NCBI GenBank assembly: GCA_009763385.1
Contig: CM019827.1
Coordinates: forward strand, 116,401,204-116,465,203
Direction: 5' to 3'
DNA: 64,000 nucleotides
Source of the DNA: Coix lacryma-jobi var. lacryma-jobi
Lineage: Eukaryota; Streptophyta; Magnoliopsida; Poales; Poaceae
Shown: in pieces, positions 11,412 through 23,489 of the stretch
Numbering within the stretch: the first letter of the stretch is position 1
Layout of the letters: every line of letters starts with the position of its first letter
The notes under the pieces: model-generated
Seen by the model: only the letters and a program-made list of their open reading frames with translations
Told to the model about the DNA's origin: nothing
Database searches by the model: none
Program-made: the position numbers and the translations under genes

Positions 11412-12446
11412 GCGCCCAAGCCAAGGCCCAAACCCTAGCCGACCATCTCCCCAAGTCCGGCGACCACCTCCTGCGGCTTCCCGACGATTCCCGTGAGAAC
11501 AAAGAAGAGGGTATTTTAATGAAGCTGAAAATGTTTGTTGTGTTTTTATACAAAGTGTCATGACATATGTGTTTGCTAACTAGTCCTTGGTTGTTTTCTG
11601 CATATCGGAGGGTCCGCTATGCAAAATGCATTTTCTGTTTGCGTTTTTGTTTGAAGATTAATAAATATGGTTGAAGGTTGTAAAATACGTAGTAAATTAT
11701 AGGAATGTCGCAAAATTCCAAATGAGGACTTTTTGGAGTCCTCATGAAGAGTACTGTCCAGTGAATGTTTTATATGTGGGCTGTTAGTGTAAAGTTTGTG
11801 TTGTGATGATTTATTTGTGTTAGATAGGATTAAATATAAAGAACATTATATCTGCTATTTTACTGCTTAGATTGCTGTGAAATGTTTATGGTAGGCTTGT
11901 TATGTTATATGTGTGATGTGGTAAAAATTTCCGATTTTTTGGTGCATGTATGTTTCAGTTATGAATTTATTTTTCTTGCAGCCTTTTAAATGGATTAAAA
12001 TAATTTGTGATAAATGTTTGCATGTAAAAAATGGAAAAGGTGGTTCTATTGCCTTTGTATTGTATTGTTGTAGCTTAGGAAATTTTATTATGACCATGTA
12101 TTTCCAGAAAATATGATTTATAGAATTTTGTTGCTCTCACATGCATTTTTGTGAATAAAACTTATTATGTTTTTAATAAATAAATTATAATACCTGAGCA
12201 TGTAATATTTTTACAGTAGTCATGATTTAGCGTTATCTATCATCAGTAAAAATATGAACCCCAAATTATATGTTTGCAATATCACTTAAGAATAATGCCT
12301 ATGTTTGTTAATTATTTAATTAATGAAAGCTTAGTGATGGATAAACATGTATATGTTTCTATGTTTGTCTTGGTGCATATTGATCTGAGATAAGTATTGG
12401 GTGCTCATGTTTATAATTATTTGATGTTGTTCATAGCTCATATGTG

Positions 12447-12826
12447 GGAAACATATCTGGTGGAAACCACAACATTCGTGAAAACCCGTGCAAACCACAG
12501 CAAAAAAGTTGTTTAAATTCATAAAAAATCACACATGTACATAATATGATGATACACAACCTTATAAAATATATTGTCCAAAATAGAATTCGTTTCTGAG
12601 ATATAAAAATAACAAATTTCTAACAAATCATATCAAAAACTTTCTGGCTTGAAATTTATATTTTTTATAACTCACAAACGAAGTCGAGTTTGGACAAGAT
12701 ATTTTACAAGGTTGTGTATCATCATACCATCTATATGTGTGATTTTTTTGGTGAATTTAGACGATTTTTTTACTGTGTTTTGCACGAGTTTTCACAAAGG
12801 TTTTGGTTTCCACCATATACGTTTCC
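12447..12826. mobile_element. Mutator-type MITE with long terminal inverted repeats
   Basis: 380 bp. Ends read GGAAACATATCTGGTGGAAA and, on the reverse complement, GGAAACGTATATGGTGGAAA. The two arms stay about 85 percent similar over at least 130 bp, so the element is a near-complete foldback. It is flanked by a perfect 9-bp direct repeat, TCATATGTG (12438-12446 and 12827-12835). A 9-bp target duplication with long inverted repeats is typical of the Mutator superfamily. No ORF, so non-autonomous. Confidence 0.85.
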
Positions 12827-15800
12827 TCATATGTGTGCTCACATGCTAATCAAATAAGTAATGAAGTGATTTATTAATATGCTGAAATTGGTGCATGCAC
12901 AGTTTCTGTAGTGGTGATTAGTGAGTGATTTAAATGATATTTTCTGTAGATGTATTCTATATAAAAGATGTAGATAATTATTTTAGGCCAAGTAATTTAG
13001 GAGTTATAGTTTTTGTAAGTTCACTGTCAGGTTTTATATGCTTTCTATGCAGATCTAGAAGAATGAACTATTTGTCTAGTTTAAGTTGTGAATCATGTCT
13101 TCATGTTAATATGTCTTAGATCACTATTTTTGGTGGTCTAGAACTTGAGTTACATGTGTTTAAAGTTAGAAGTCAGAATCGGTCCATGTCTGGACAGATT
13201 TACTTCTTTGAGTTAGTTAGCCTTGATAACTGATTAATCATCTTGAGATGATTATAAATAAGTTGTAGACAACTTAATAAGCTCTCTAATAAGTTTTATT
13301 TCAAGTCTTTTGATGCTTTAGATCTCTAGTTATAGTTGTTTGAAGATGAATGTAATATTTTGTCCAAAGTTGGATAGAAATACTTGTCTGTTATGTTTGG
13401 TCTTTTTCATTATTGAATCATGTTTAAGTGATAATAACAAAGATGTAGATAATTTGATTAGCTTTTCAGAAAGTCTAGGATCACCTTGTTTAGATGTGTG
13501 TAGCTCCAGTTACAGTTAAAGTAATCATCTGATGTGTTGTTGTCCACGTTGTTTGAATAAGTCTAAATTGATTGTTACAATTGGCCTCTCTAAGTGCCTA
13601 ATAAATCGTGTGTCACACCTTATTTTAATTATAATCTGCTGAAGTGATTATGCGATGTTTGGTGTTAGAGGTATGTCTTCTTTTAGTAGGTATCCTGAAT
13701 GCTTATGAGAAGTAATTAGTAATGCTTGTGTTGTGCGTCTTATGTTTGCTTCATAAGTGTTTCCTTTGCATTTATACGCTTGCATTGCGCATCTCATTTA
13801 GGTAACGGTAGATACATCGTGAAGGACGTGATGATGAGGCTAAACCTGAAGACAGGGTTTGATGGATTATCCCGAAGATGCGGAGTTAAGCAAGTGCTGC
13901 AGCGGAGATGCTCTCCATGCGAGTATCACCTAACAAACACTAACCTAGTGTTGGTTCCCAGGCAAGCTCCGGAGCATTCTAAGTCTTCCAGTTTTTATAA
14001 TTAATTCAATTGAGTATTTTATACTGTGATGCATTAGGTGTAGGAGTTGATTGAATCCTATTTGATGCATTATCCTTCCTTGTTAATTGTTACACCTGCC
14101 TTGTTATCATGCTACGTAAAAGTAGAACTGCTTAGCCTGCTTAGTAAATAGTAAGTAAAGGATGTTATCATAATACCCCTGGTGGGTAATTACCGGATCA
14201 CAGATGGTTATATTTGCTATCGTGGAAAAGAACCTGAGTAGTAATGAAATACGGTCAACTGGAAGGCAAGACACCAAGTTTGGAAAGTTGGGGGCAGTTC
14301 ATCCGTTGGATCATGTAGGTTTTGTATCGATGTTGGCCCTCGTTCATTTTTGAAATCGCCCTTTTACTTAGGGTGCCGGTGCCGTAATCGCCGACCCTAA
14401 AGCCAGTTAGACATTGTCTAGGCTGGTCTCAACCCGTGTCGCGCCCTCTAGTATGGAAAGACGATCTGCCTCGCATGGCCATCGTTCAGTTCCAATTGGG
14501 CGATACGTGTTGTGAGCCACGGCGATTACCACCAGGGACAGTATCGAGCGGTGACCCAATGCATGAAGCCGACGGGGAAAGTGTGGGTTTGTATTAAAGG
14601 TTTCTCGCTAGCTGGTTTGTAATTCGATTCGTGTCGCCGTCTCCCCCGGTTAGTGGGCAACTATGTCGAGCTTCACCACGATACAACTCCATGTGACATT
14701 GATGGTTCAACTAAAATATTGACAAAGCAAACCTGATATGGTATTATATTATTGTTTGCTAGATTCAAGTGAGTGCTCTAGTACAGGTGCAAAACCTAGA
14801 GTTTAAGGAAAAGGATAAAAGATGGCTGCTCATATGAATAATGATGAATTCCTTTAACTTGAGCACCTTTTGCAAATAAAGATAGCCAGCTCCACTATTT
14901 ATATCAGCCTTGCGTACTCCTCGGTGTCACTTTATTTTTGGTTTCTGACGGCTAAGTCTAGCTGAGTACATTCAAGTACTCAGGGTTTATCTCACCTTGT
15001 TACAGGTGAAGGTTAGGTCTGCCGAAAGGTTATGGCCAGTGCCGGTGGGCTCGGCAGTTCCATACTTCTTCTCTTTATGCTGTTGTTGGAGGGTGTCACT
15101 CAAGCTAGGAAAGTATTTCAACTTATATTATGGTATTCATTTCAAAGCTATGTTGTTTCAAAGTATTTCAACTTGTATTATTATTTGTGAACTCTATTGT
15201 AATTATATTTCCGCTGCAAAGCTCCGTGGACATGATTTGTATTTGCTTGACCATGCGATCTTGGTTAAGATGTTGAAAAAGTTGAAATCCCTCAGGATTT
15301 CATGGACTACCGGGTTTATATGGGCTCAAGTATGCTATTTCAACTGCTTCGGCAGAGGTTTTAGCACTTGTGCTCTTATAAATTGGTCGGTTTTGTCACA
15401 GTTTTTGCGCTCACGCAATCGTAGAAACAAAGTCCTACGCATTAGTAATCTTTTTAAGATGTTTTCATAATGTTTGATGTACTATTTTTATTTATTTGTA
15501 TATGTTTGCTTGTATGTTTGCACGCCGAAGTTTGTCACGATGGAAGAAAAGTCACCAATGTATCCCGAAGACCCCGAGTATACGTTGTATCACGTTTTCT
15601 CATAAAAGGCAAGTATCCTTGAACATCTTGCTCCCGTATTTATTTTACTTTTGAGTTAGAGTAGATTAGATCCAGTAGATGGATGCATTGTCAAAATTGA
15701 ATCCCTATATTATCCTTGTCACCTGGTTTGGGATGTGTCAGGTAGAGTCTTTGCTTAGCCCTGCAGTCATGGATGGGATGAGACTGGTGGTCAACTATAA

Positions 15801-16374
15801 TTAATCTTGATTAATGATCTATGGAACAATGTGGTCATGGTAATTTTTGTAGTAACATGGTGATTTGGAAAATCTGGTAGGCTGGACCCGCACTGGTGGT
15901 TTTGTGTCGTGTGACTCGGTAGCTAGTTTTGGTTTTTGGCTCTGGGCTCGTGCTAGACATATCCTGCCTGGATCCCTAGGACCCGGTTCTTGGACAAGTA
16001 ACCCGACAAAACAACGCAAACCATGAGGCCTACATGGCTCTGGGACTGCCTAATTAATTAGTTTCCTCCAAGTTGAGGGTCCACAGGAGGATTGTTTTAG
16101 TGGCTCACGAGGGGGCCCTAGGGGTCATAGACCTTTGTACAGGGTGAAACCTTAGAGGTACGTGTGAAACGGACTTGGAGGCGGCTTTGTAAAGGCCTTG
16201 TAGTGCGACCCCTTTGTGCACCTCGGCAGTGTTTAGCGTGACAGTAATGTACGACTCATAGGTAACGATGTGCAAGCTCTGCAGAGTGTAAAACTGATAT
16301 ATCAGCCGTGCTCACGGTCACGAGCGGGCTTGGACTTCTTAGAGATTAGTTGGTTACTGGTTGGTGTGCTTTGG

Positions 16375-16530
16375 GTCATCTGATGGACTTCAGGTGTGGT
16401 TTGCCTGATGGACTTCAGGTGTGGGTTTGCTTGGTGTGACTCCAAGTCTGGTTGCTTGGTGGAGTCCAAGTGTTGGTTGCTCGTTGTGACTCTAAGTGTG
16501 GTTTTGCTCGGTGTGACTCCGAGTGTTGTT
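16375..16530. repeat. Short tandem repeats in degraded LTR
   Basis: About six diverged units of 25-29 bp with the core TGACTCCAAGTGTGGTT or GGACTTCAGGTGTGGTT. Confidence 0.7.
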
Positions 16531-17051
16531 ACTTTTCTACAGTGTTTGTGTCTATAACCTAGTAAATAGGTGCATAGGATTAATAAGATTAATAGGATAT
16601 GTCGCTTTAGGCGCTTAAGTCAAACTGAGTCAGTCTACCTTTGTTATTTGCCTGATAAGCATATATTTCCTACACTTGCAGAGTACATTTCGATGTACTC
16701 ACCCTTCCTCTTTGTCCCCCTACTACCCCACCCAGACATTGGAGTCTACGATGACGCGAAGCAGGAGTACCCAGAAGATGGTGGATACAACCCAAACGAC
16801 TTGTACTAGGATGGCGCTACCCTCGGTCCACCTTCTTGTGGAGATGGCATCCAGTTTCCGCGAGTCTACATTAGACTCTACATGAGAGTCTGTACTTTTC
16901 TTTCAGACCCGCGGGTCATTTATGTAATAAAGTTCAATATATTAATAAAAGCATTGTTTTGATATTTACTATGATGTCGATATATGTATGAAAATTGATC
17001 CTGGCATACATATATTGTGCTCCATTTTTTTCATAAAATTGGGTTGTGACA

Positions 17052-17412
17052 TATGCCACCAGTGGAAATGACCTCTCTAGAACCTCTCTGCATGAACATC
17101 GGACGCTGGCCCTCAGCGTCCGATGTCAACGTTCGATATGATGCTGACTTCACTCGCAAGTGAACAATGCTACTGCCACGTTCGATGCACCCCCTCTGGT
17201 GCGTCCGATGCGGCGATCCAGACTAGGTCAAGTCCTGCTAGCATCGGACGCGTGTCCGATGCCAGTATGGCCAGCGTCTGATCCCTTCTAAAGGCCGAAA
17301 CGACTTTGGATCGCGACGCTGCCTTCATGACTTTTGTTGCTCATGACATAAGGGCTATCTCTGAGCTACTGTTGACATCTCTTAGCATCACTTCAGATAA
17401 CGGCGCTAGAAA
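17052..17412. repeat. Repeat remnant with CATCGGACGC / GCGTCCGATG inverted motifs
   Basis: Between the LTR end at 17051 and a degenerate primer site. The motif GCGTCCGATG and its complement occur several times (17096-17285), at least once as a head-to-head inverted pair. The same motif array is in the LTRs of element B (42218-42490 and 51963-52236). A degenerate tRNA-Asp-type primer site (minus strand, TAGCGCCGTTAT) lies at 17397-17408. No gene. Confidence 0.6.
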
Positions 17413-17993
17413 TGCAGGTAGACAAATCTAACAACATTATCTTTAACGCTAGGTTGTCACCACTAGCAGCAACACTAGAGACGTGAATGGTATTTATGAT
17501 CTTGCCCTTATAAAATATGAAATGAGATTATCCGCAAGCGCATAGATAGAATACATCCATTGCAGCATTTCACCAAGGAAAGAGTTTCCAAGGTATCGTT
17601 ATTTATAACGGAGCACTGTATATCATTAGTTATCCGGTAGGTGATAAACATCTACAACTATGACACACACATGTATGATTATGATAAGAGTTCCACTAGA
17701 TCTATACTCAACACAGGAATCAATCATAAATGATAAATAAGATAAATGTAATAGAACAGAGTAAACCATATAAAAGAGTTCCAACAGAGCATTCTCACCC
17801 AAGGTCGGATCGTAGCCAAATCTAGAAAGAGATAGATTAACTTCCTAACATGGTTCTAACTATAGGTCATATACTACATCAATTAGTGCAATTATGTTTA
17901 GCAATCATGGTTAGAATAACTTATATCTATACTCTAGACGCATGGAGGATGAGATCCAGAGTCTATCACCTCCGGGTGACCAGGTCTTACTTG

Positions 17994-18083
17994 CCCTATA
18001 TTCGGGGAGTGGACTACAAAGGACTCAACGAGGCCATAAGAGTCACCCTCACGATCTACCACTTGTTGGCCCCGAATATAGGG
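17994..18083. repeat. Perfect 14-bp inverted repeat
   Basis: CCCTATATTCGGGG at 17994-18007 and its exact complement CCCCGAATATAGGG at 18070-18083, separated by 62 bp. It could fold into a hairpin in the LTR transcript; function unknown. Confidence 0.8.
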
Positions 18084-18705
18084 TGCATTCGCAGGTAAAA
18101 AATGTGTAAGCACCACGCTTACACAATGTTGACCACTCACCCCGCGATCGACAGAATGAGCGCTACACGAACAAGAGCATAAACATAAAGATACCCTAGC
18201 TATGCTAGACATATAATCAAAGTAGATGATGAAAATTATAATTATGAATTTGAAATAGTAACAAGTCATGACATGTATCAACTAGAACACAAACTAGAAG
18301 ATGAATAAGAACTAGCTGAACAATTAGAATTAGATTAGAACATAGAGATGAACTAGAGAGGTAATTAGATCTAGATTAGAGCACATAGATGAACTAGAGA
18401 GATTAGAAGATGAACTAGAACACAATTAGAACACAAAGATGATGAACTAGAAGACAATTAGACAATTAGAAGAACAATTAGAAGAACAATGTTGATACAA
18501 GAGAGAAGACAAGGCTAATTACCTAGCTCCTCCTGACTAGATCCGGATCCGAGCTTCCTCGACTCTTCTAATTCTATTCTAGCTACTCCATTGGATGGTG
18601 GAGCTCCTGGTTGTCTAGGCTATCTCTAAACTACACAATTGATCTATGAAGCGATGAACTGGTTGTTGATCTGATGATGTCTCCAGGAGGGGGGTCTGGG
18701 GTTTC

Positions 18706-18712
18706 TTATATA
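18706..18712 (-). promoter_or_regulatory. TATA box of LTR G
   Basis: TATATAA on the minus strand inside the LTR. Confidence 0.5.
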
Positions 18713-20153
18713 GCCCGGTGGGATGAATCACAACCCTCAGATCAAACCGACGTTGAACAACAGCCAAGATACAGAGTAGAGGTCGATTAGGTCACGCCGC
18801 ACGAAGGAGGGGTGGCTTCCAGGTGGGCTCAGGCCGGCCGGCCTAGGGTTGAGGCTGGCCGGCCTCCCCTGGCACCGCCTGCCTCTTCCTTCGACTAGAA
18901 GTCTCCTGGTACCTTCCATATTCTCCTAGAGCCCTTGTTCGGTTGGTTTGCTCAACGAGTCGTGGCGTGGATGGATTCCTTGTCATCTTCTTCCTGTCTT
19001 GTAACACCTCTGGTGTTTAAGTATGTAATTAACTTGACATATCATCATTAGCATCATTAATCATCTTGATCATGATTTCATGTGTATGCATTTGCTTAGT
19101 GTATCATTTTATGTGAAGTACCTCTATTGCAAAAACCCTAATTAGCCCACTTCTTTCTATAAGGGCAAAATGGTAATTTCATCTCTGTGTTTAGCTTTGT
19201 GTAATTCTTGATCCTTTGGTGTCTTGAAGTTCTGTTGTGTTGACCAAAGTTCAAAAATCAGAATTTGATTTGAAATCCCTTTTGCAAAACCCTAAATTTC
19301 CAAACCCTGGATTTTATCCCTCTTTTTGTAAGTCAAAAATTATTCAAAATTTGAGGTTGGTCCAAAAAGCAAAGTTGTAGATCTGTCAAAGAGAAACAAC
19401 TTTGGTATTCACAAGTTTTCAAGTTTCTGTGCAAAATAGTGAGTTATTTCAAATTCATTCAAATCCCAACTTTTGTTCCCTTTTCAGTTTTCAAAATAAG
19501 TTCAAAAACTAATGAGTTTCAGGAAAAGTGTATAATAGCAAAGTTGTAGGTTTTGACAAATGGAACAACTTTCATATATAAAGATTTTCAAGTTTCAGTT
19601 CAAAATCAAAAGTAATTTGGAATTGATTCAAAATTCAAAAGTGTCCCCTTTTCTGTTTTCAAATATTGTTCAAAAACTATTTGGAATTTGAAAATGTTCA
19701 TATTGACAAAGTTGTAGATCTTTTTTCTGAACAACTTTGGTGTTTTGAGTTTTTGTTGCCCAGTTCAAATTTTGGGAGAAATTTGCAAATTTCAGAAACT
19801 AGCCAAAAGTCAAACCCTACCACTAGCTCTGTTCCTCTTCTTCCTAGGGTCAGGGGGGGCCCGGCCATGGCGCCCCGCCGGCGTCGCGCGTGCCGCACGC
19901 CTGGCTGCTCCCCACGCGCCACCAACCTGTCACCGCTGTCCCCTTGTTCCCTCCGCGCCCGCACGCGAGCGCTGACCCGCGCTCCCGTCCCCTACAGAGC
20001 TCTGCGCGTCGCCGCCGCGTGGCCATCGCCGGCTAGCTCACGCCCGAGCCCCGGCTGCACGCCATCACCCCCGCCAGAGCGTAATCGAGTGCGCACGCGT
20101 CCGCCGAGCTTATCCACCCCGCCTCGAGCTCTCTACCGGCCCCTGGCCGCGGC

Positions 20154-20160
20154 TATATAA
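20154..20160 (+). promoter_or_regulatory. TATA box of chromovirus F 5' LTR
   Basis: GCGGCTATATAAGCCC within a GC-rich promoter-like region; identical in the 3' LTR. Confidence 0.8.
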
Positions 20161-20539
20161 GCCCGCCGGAGCTCCGACCTCCGCACTCGACCCCGCCGCC
20201 GTGGCCAGAGCACTCCAAAGCTCCCGCCGCTCAACCACCTAGCCCGAAAGCTTCGCCTTGAGTCCGTGAAGCTTCCCCACCTTCCAATTTCACCTCCCAC
20301 GTCTCCAGTCGCCCGGCGTAAGGCCGTCGTTCCCATCTCCGGCGGACCACGACGACCACGGGTCCGTGAAATACAACCCCTCCGGCCACTGATACCTTCC
20401 ACTGACCCCGGAGTCGGCTTCCTTGGCTCCGCGCGACCCTAACCAGGCCCTTGCGGCCCCGTGTGTTGCGCAGGGTCGCCGGACCGCCGGAGAGCCGCTG
20501 CGGTCATCTTCTTCCCGAGCCCCAGCCTCGAGCACGTAT

Positions 20540-20679
20540 CGAGCACACGTGTCCGTCTTGCCGAGCCCGAGCCTCGAGCACACGTGTCCGTCTTGCCGAG
20601 CCCGAGCCTCGAGCACACGTGTCCGTCTTGCCGAGCCCGAGCCTCGAGCACACGTGTCCGTCTCGCCGAGCCCAGGCCT
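20540..20679. repeat. Four 35-bp tandem repeats with ABRE/G-box cores
   Basis: Units start at 20540, 20575, 20610 and 20645. Each contains ACACGTGTCCG, i.e. a CACGTG G-box overlapping the ABA-response core ACGTGTC. They lie about 380 bp downstream of the TATA box, so in the probable leader. They are duplicated in the 3' LTR. Confidence 0.85.
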
Positions 20680-23180
20680 CGGACGGACGCTCACCTTTCC
20701 GTCTCGCCCGAGCCCAGGCCTCGGACGGACGTTTGATCTCCGCTTCGCCCGAGCCTTGCGAGGAAGAGCACAGTGCTCTTTTTCCTTTTTGGGAAGTTGT
20801 GAATAGTATGGCTTTTTCATCTTTTTGTATGATTTTCTGTATTGCTCTAAAAATTCTGAAAATTTTACAGTACAGTCTTTATGCTGTGTAGTATTTTATA
20901 AAAATATGAAACTTAAGTTTTGTGAAAAAATTTGAAAATGAAAAATCTCCCTTTTAATTAATAAATGATGGTTTTGGATTTTTTTAGAGAATGATTTATA
21001 ACTCCAAAATTTATGAGATCACTTTTTGTGAGCTAGTTATGCCATGACGAGTCTCTGGTGAAATTTTGAAGGCATTTGGAACAAGTTGATTTTTTTGAGC
21101 TTAATTTTAATTCTTGAATAGTGACTTTTATTAATTTATCTCTAGATTTAATTGAGCACCTTAATGACCTCCAAAAATTATGAAATTTGTTTTGCCATAT
21201 ACTTGTACCATAATGAACTTATGAGATTAATTTGGTAAATTTTGGAGCACCTTCATAAAATGACCTTTTTGAAATAATTAAGAAAAATAGAAAAGGTGAT
21301 TAGGGTTAGCGTTGAATGCCCTGTGATGTGACTTTTGGATTGCTTGATGTTCATAGACCCCTACCCTTGGTCTATGATGTTTGTGATGCTATGTTTAGAT
21401 GATGCTTAGGATAATTTATGATAAGGTCTAGTTTGATCAATATTGCTTAAGGAAGAAATGGTTACCTTTTATGCTCAACCTAGATTTCGTTTATGCCTTG
21501 CCTAAGAGTAATCTAGAATCAGTGGTATTGTTTTGCACCGTAAGTCCATATCATCATTCTCATGAGCATTCATCATTGCATCCGTATAGTTGACGAAGAA
21601 GGACCTGAAGTCGAGGTAGCCACCGAAGGATCTGTCCCCGAGGCGACCCCGAGTTCCGACACCTACTCCAACCCCGAGTCCGTTCTTTTTGCCATCCAAG
21701 GCAAGCCCCGGTGCATTTAAACCCTTCCTTGCTTTTATAAAGTTTTTCTTAAATGTTTTATTTAAACTATTGCATTAGGTTGATAGGAGTTGAGTGAAAT
21801 CCTATCTGATGCATTATCGACCTTGACCAATGATACACCCGATACCTGCTTTTCCAAAACTATTTGCAAAATGCTTAGCAATGCTATATGATAGTTTTGC
21901 AATAAAAATGTCAATTTCAAAAGTGTGATCACTTTAAGAATATTTATGGGAATTTCTGGTTTACTCCCACTATTGGCTAAGTATCTGATCCGTATTTAGT
22001 CAATGGGAAGGAGAGGTTGTCCTTGCGTACGGTGCCGTCATGTCGTAGTCCGGGACTCGACAGTTGACACCGACCGGGACGGGTTGAAAAACTGACAGGA
22101 CTGTTGCGCTTGGGTGAGATATAACCAAGGCACAGTTGCTGGCTGGAAAATTAGGGACCATCCGTATGGGGGCCTGCTGGGCAGGACTTGCAACTATTCA
22201 CATACTACGGAAAGCTCTGGCTCCGAGAAATCCATTATTGGACCGACAACCGCGCACTGGGAGTGGAGAGATGGCGGAAGTAGCATGTACCCACGTGGGT
22301 TAGAGTCCCGGATTGGAGTGGTGTACTGTACTTCCGGGTGGCGTAGGATCGGGCCCAATAATGGAGGAATCGTGGAAGACGAGTTGGCATATGCAAGCTT
22401 GGGTGCTACATATGCAGTGTGGATAGGGATCCTCAGCTGAGTATTATTTATCCGGATTAACGTTGCTCCTCGGTTATGGAGACTTGTTCCATTGACTCTC
22501 AACGGAGAGTGGTTCTCAACTAGGAATGTTTTGAAATATAAAATGAATCATGAATGATGAAGAATTGAGGAATACTGAATTTTTCAAAATAAAATAGGAT
22601 TTACAAAAATGCTTTTCTGCAAAATACTTGATCTTGCTTAAGCCTTACCTTGACTACCCTAAGCCTTCATTCCTGAGTCTTCTCCCTTTTTCTTTAGTCG
22701 GGTAAGTCTTGTTGAGTACCTTTGTACTCAGGGTTTTATTACCCATGTTGCAGGTATGGCAGATTCATCAGTATGCCTTGGACCCTGCTGTGTGACCGTT
22801 GTTCAGGAGGAGGCCGATGAGGCCGATGAGTGATTATTCACCCGTGGGCTGGGTGATGTATCTTTACCTTTAGTTGTTGTCATATGCTACTCTGCCAACT
22901 CTATCCATTTGAACTATGGTCTGTAATAACTTCATCTAAATTTTATGTTGAACCCTGGTTTGTAAAACTATTGTTATCTAAGTCTTCCGCTATTTACTCC
23001 GATGTTATTTTGTCAAAATGTTAAAGAGATTGTAACTGAATTGTGAGATGATCCTGCGGACATCGGGCACTGATGTAGCCCAGTAGCGGAACCGGTCTTA
23101 ATCTCTTGGCTGTACGGATCGACTGTCAGTGGTTGACGGTGGTCAGTGGGCCATGGGATTAGGGCCGTTACGTTACAGAG

Positions 23181-23195
23181 TGGTATCAGAGCATC
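23181..23195 (+). other. Primer-binding site (initiator tRNA-Met) of chromovirus F
   Basis: TGGTATCAGAGCATC, 3 bases after the LTR end; complementary to the 3' end of tRNA-iMet. Confidence 0.85.
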
Positions 23196-23489
23196 TCACT
23201 ATGACGTTGCAATTTTTGCGAAAACTTCAAAATGTTTTTAACAAAAAACTAAACTTGACTATTTTAAGTCCAAATTGCTTCTCTCATCTCATCTTGTCTT
23301 TAGCAACTAGTAGCAAGACAACTTGTATAAGCCCTATGTACCTTACCTTAGTAGTTGCATTGCCTTGTTCCGTAGGAACGATTCATGCATCATGTCACAT
23401 TCACTTAAGTCTATAAAAGAGTTCGTTGGGATAGTATGCCTATACCTTTTTCTTGCTAGCCTTTCTCATCTATAACCTCTTATCCAGAT

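Larger units (their letters stand above)
11412..17051 (+). mobile_element. Degraded chromovirus-type LTR region (H), AT-rich, non-coding
   Basis: Left edge truncated by element E. The segment 14025-14085 is clearly related to 21770-21835 of the chromovirus F LTR (shared GCATTAGGT, TAGGAGTTGA and TGATGCATTATC in the same order). Both also carry a GTACTCAGGGTTT block (14977 and about 22725). The region ends with GGGTTGTGACA at 17051, a typical LTR end of Tekay/Del-like elements. A second GTACTC block near 16690 suggests two nested or tandem LTR bodies. A short GC-rich stretch (11412-11520) is open on + but too short to identify. A MITE (12447-12826) and short tandem repeats (16375-16530) lie inside. 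No credible gene found. Confidence 0.5.
17413..18999 (-). mobile_element. Gypsy (Athila/Tat-type) LTR fragment (G), split by element F
   Basis: Begins TGCAGGTAGAC next to a degenerate primer site, in the same arrangement as element D (GGCGC-AGAAATGC, then the LTR). It shares an internal 'CGCAAGCGCA' segment with D (5570s and 17530s) and carries a minus-strand TATA box. It is cut at 18999 by the insertion of F and may continue after 33058, but I could not identify its other end. Confidence 0.55.
19000..23177 (+). mobile_element. 5' LTR of chromovirus F
   Basis: Starts TGTAACACCTCTGG and ends CCGTTACGTTACA. It has an AT-rich 5' part, a GC-rich promoter region with a TATA box at 20154, four 35-bp repeats in the predicted leader, and then a second AT-rich stretch. 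ORFs within (for example 22114-22440 and several GC-rich ones near 20000-20800) recur in both LTRs, but they overlap each other in several frames and resemble no protein I know. Confidence 0.95.

Noticed and set aside
11412..11573. Short open stretch resembling an exon
   Set aside because: About 50 codons at a repeat junction; too short to support and probably the GC-rich part of a degraded LTR.
19666..20891. Overlapping GC-rich ORFs in the chromovirus LTR (repeated at 29540-30768)
   Set aside because: Several frames are open at once in a promoter and tandem-repeat region; no family resemblance.
22114..22440. 108-residue ORF present in both LTRs of F (also 31992-32318)
   Set aside because: Duplication simply reflects the two LTRs; no recognisable protein and no independent evidence of coding.
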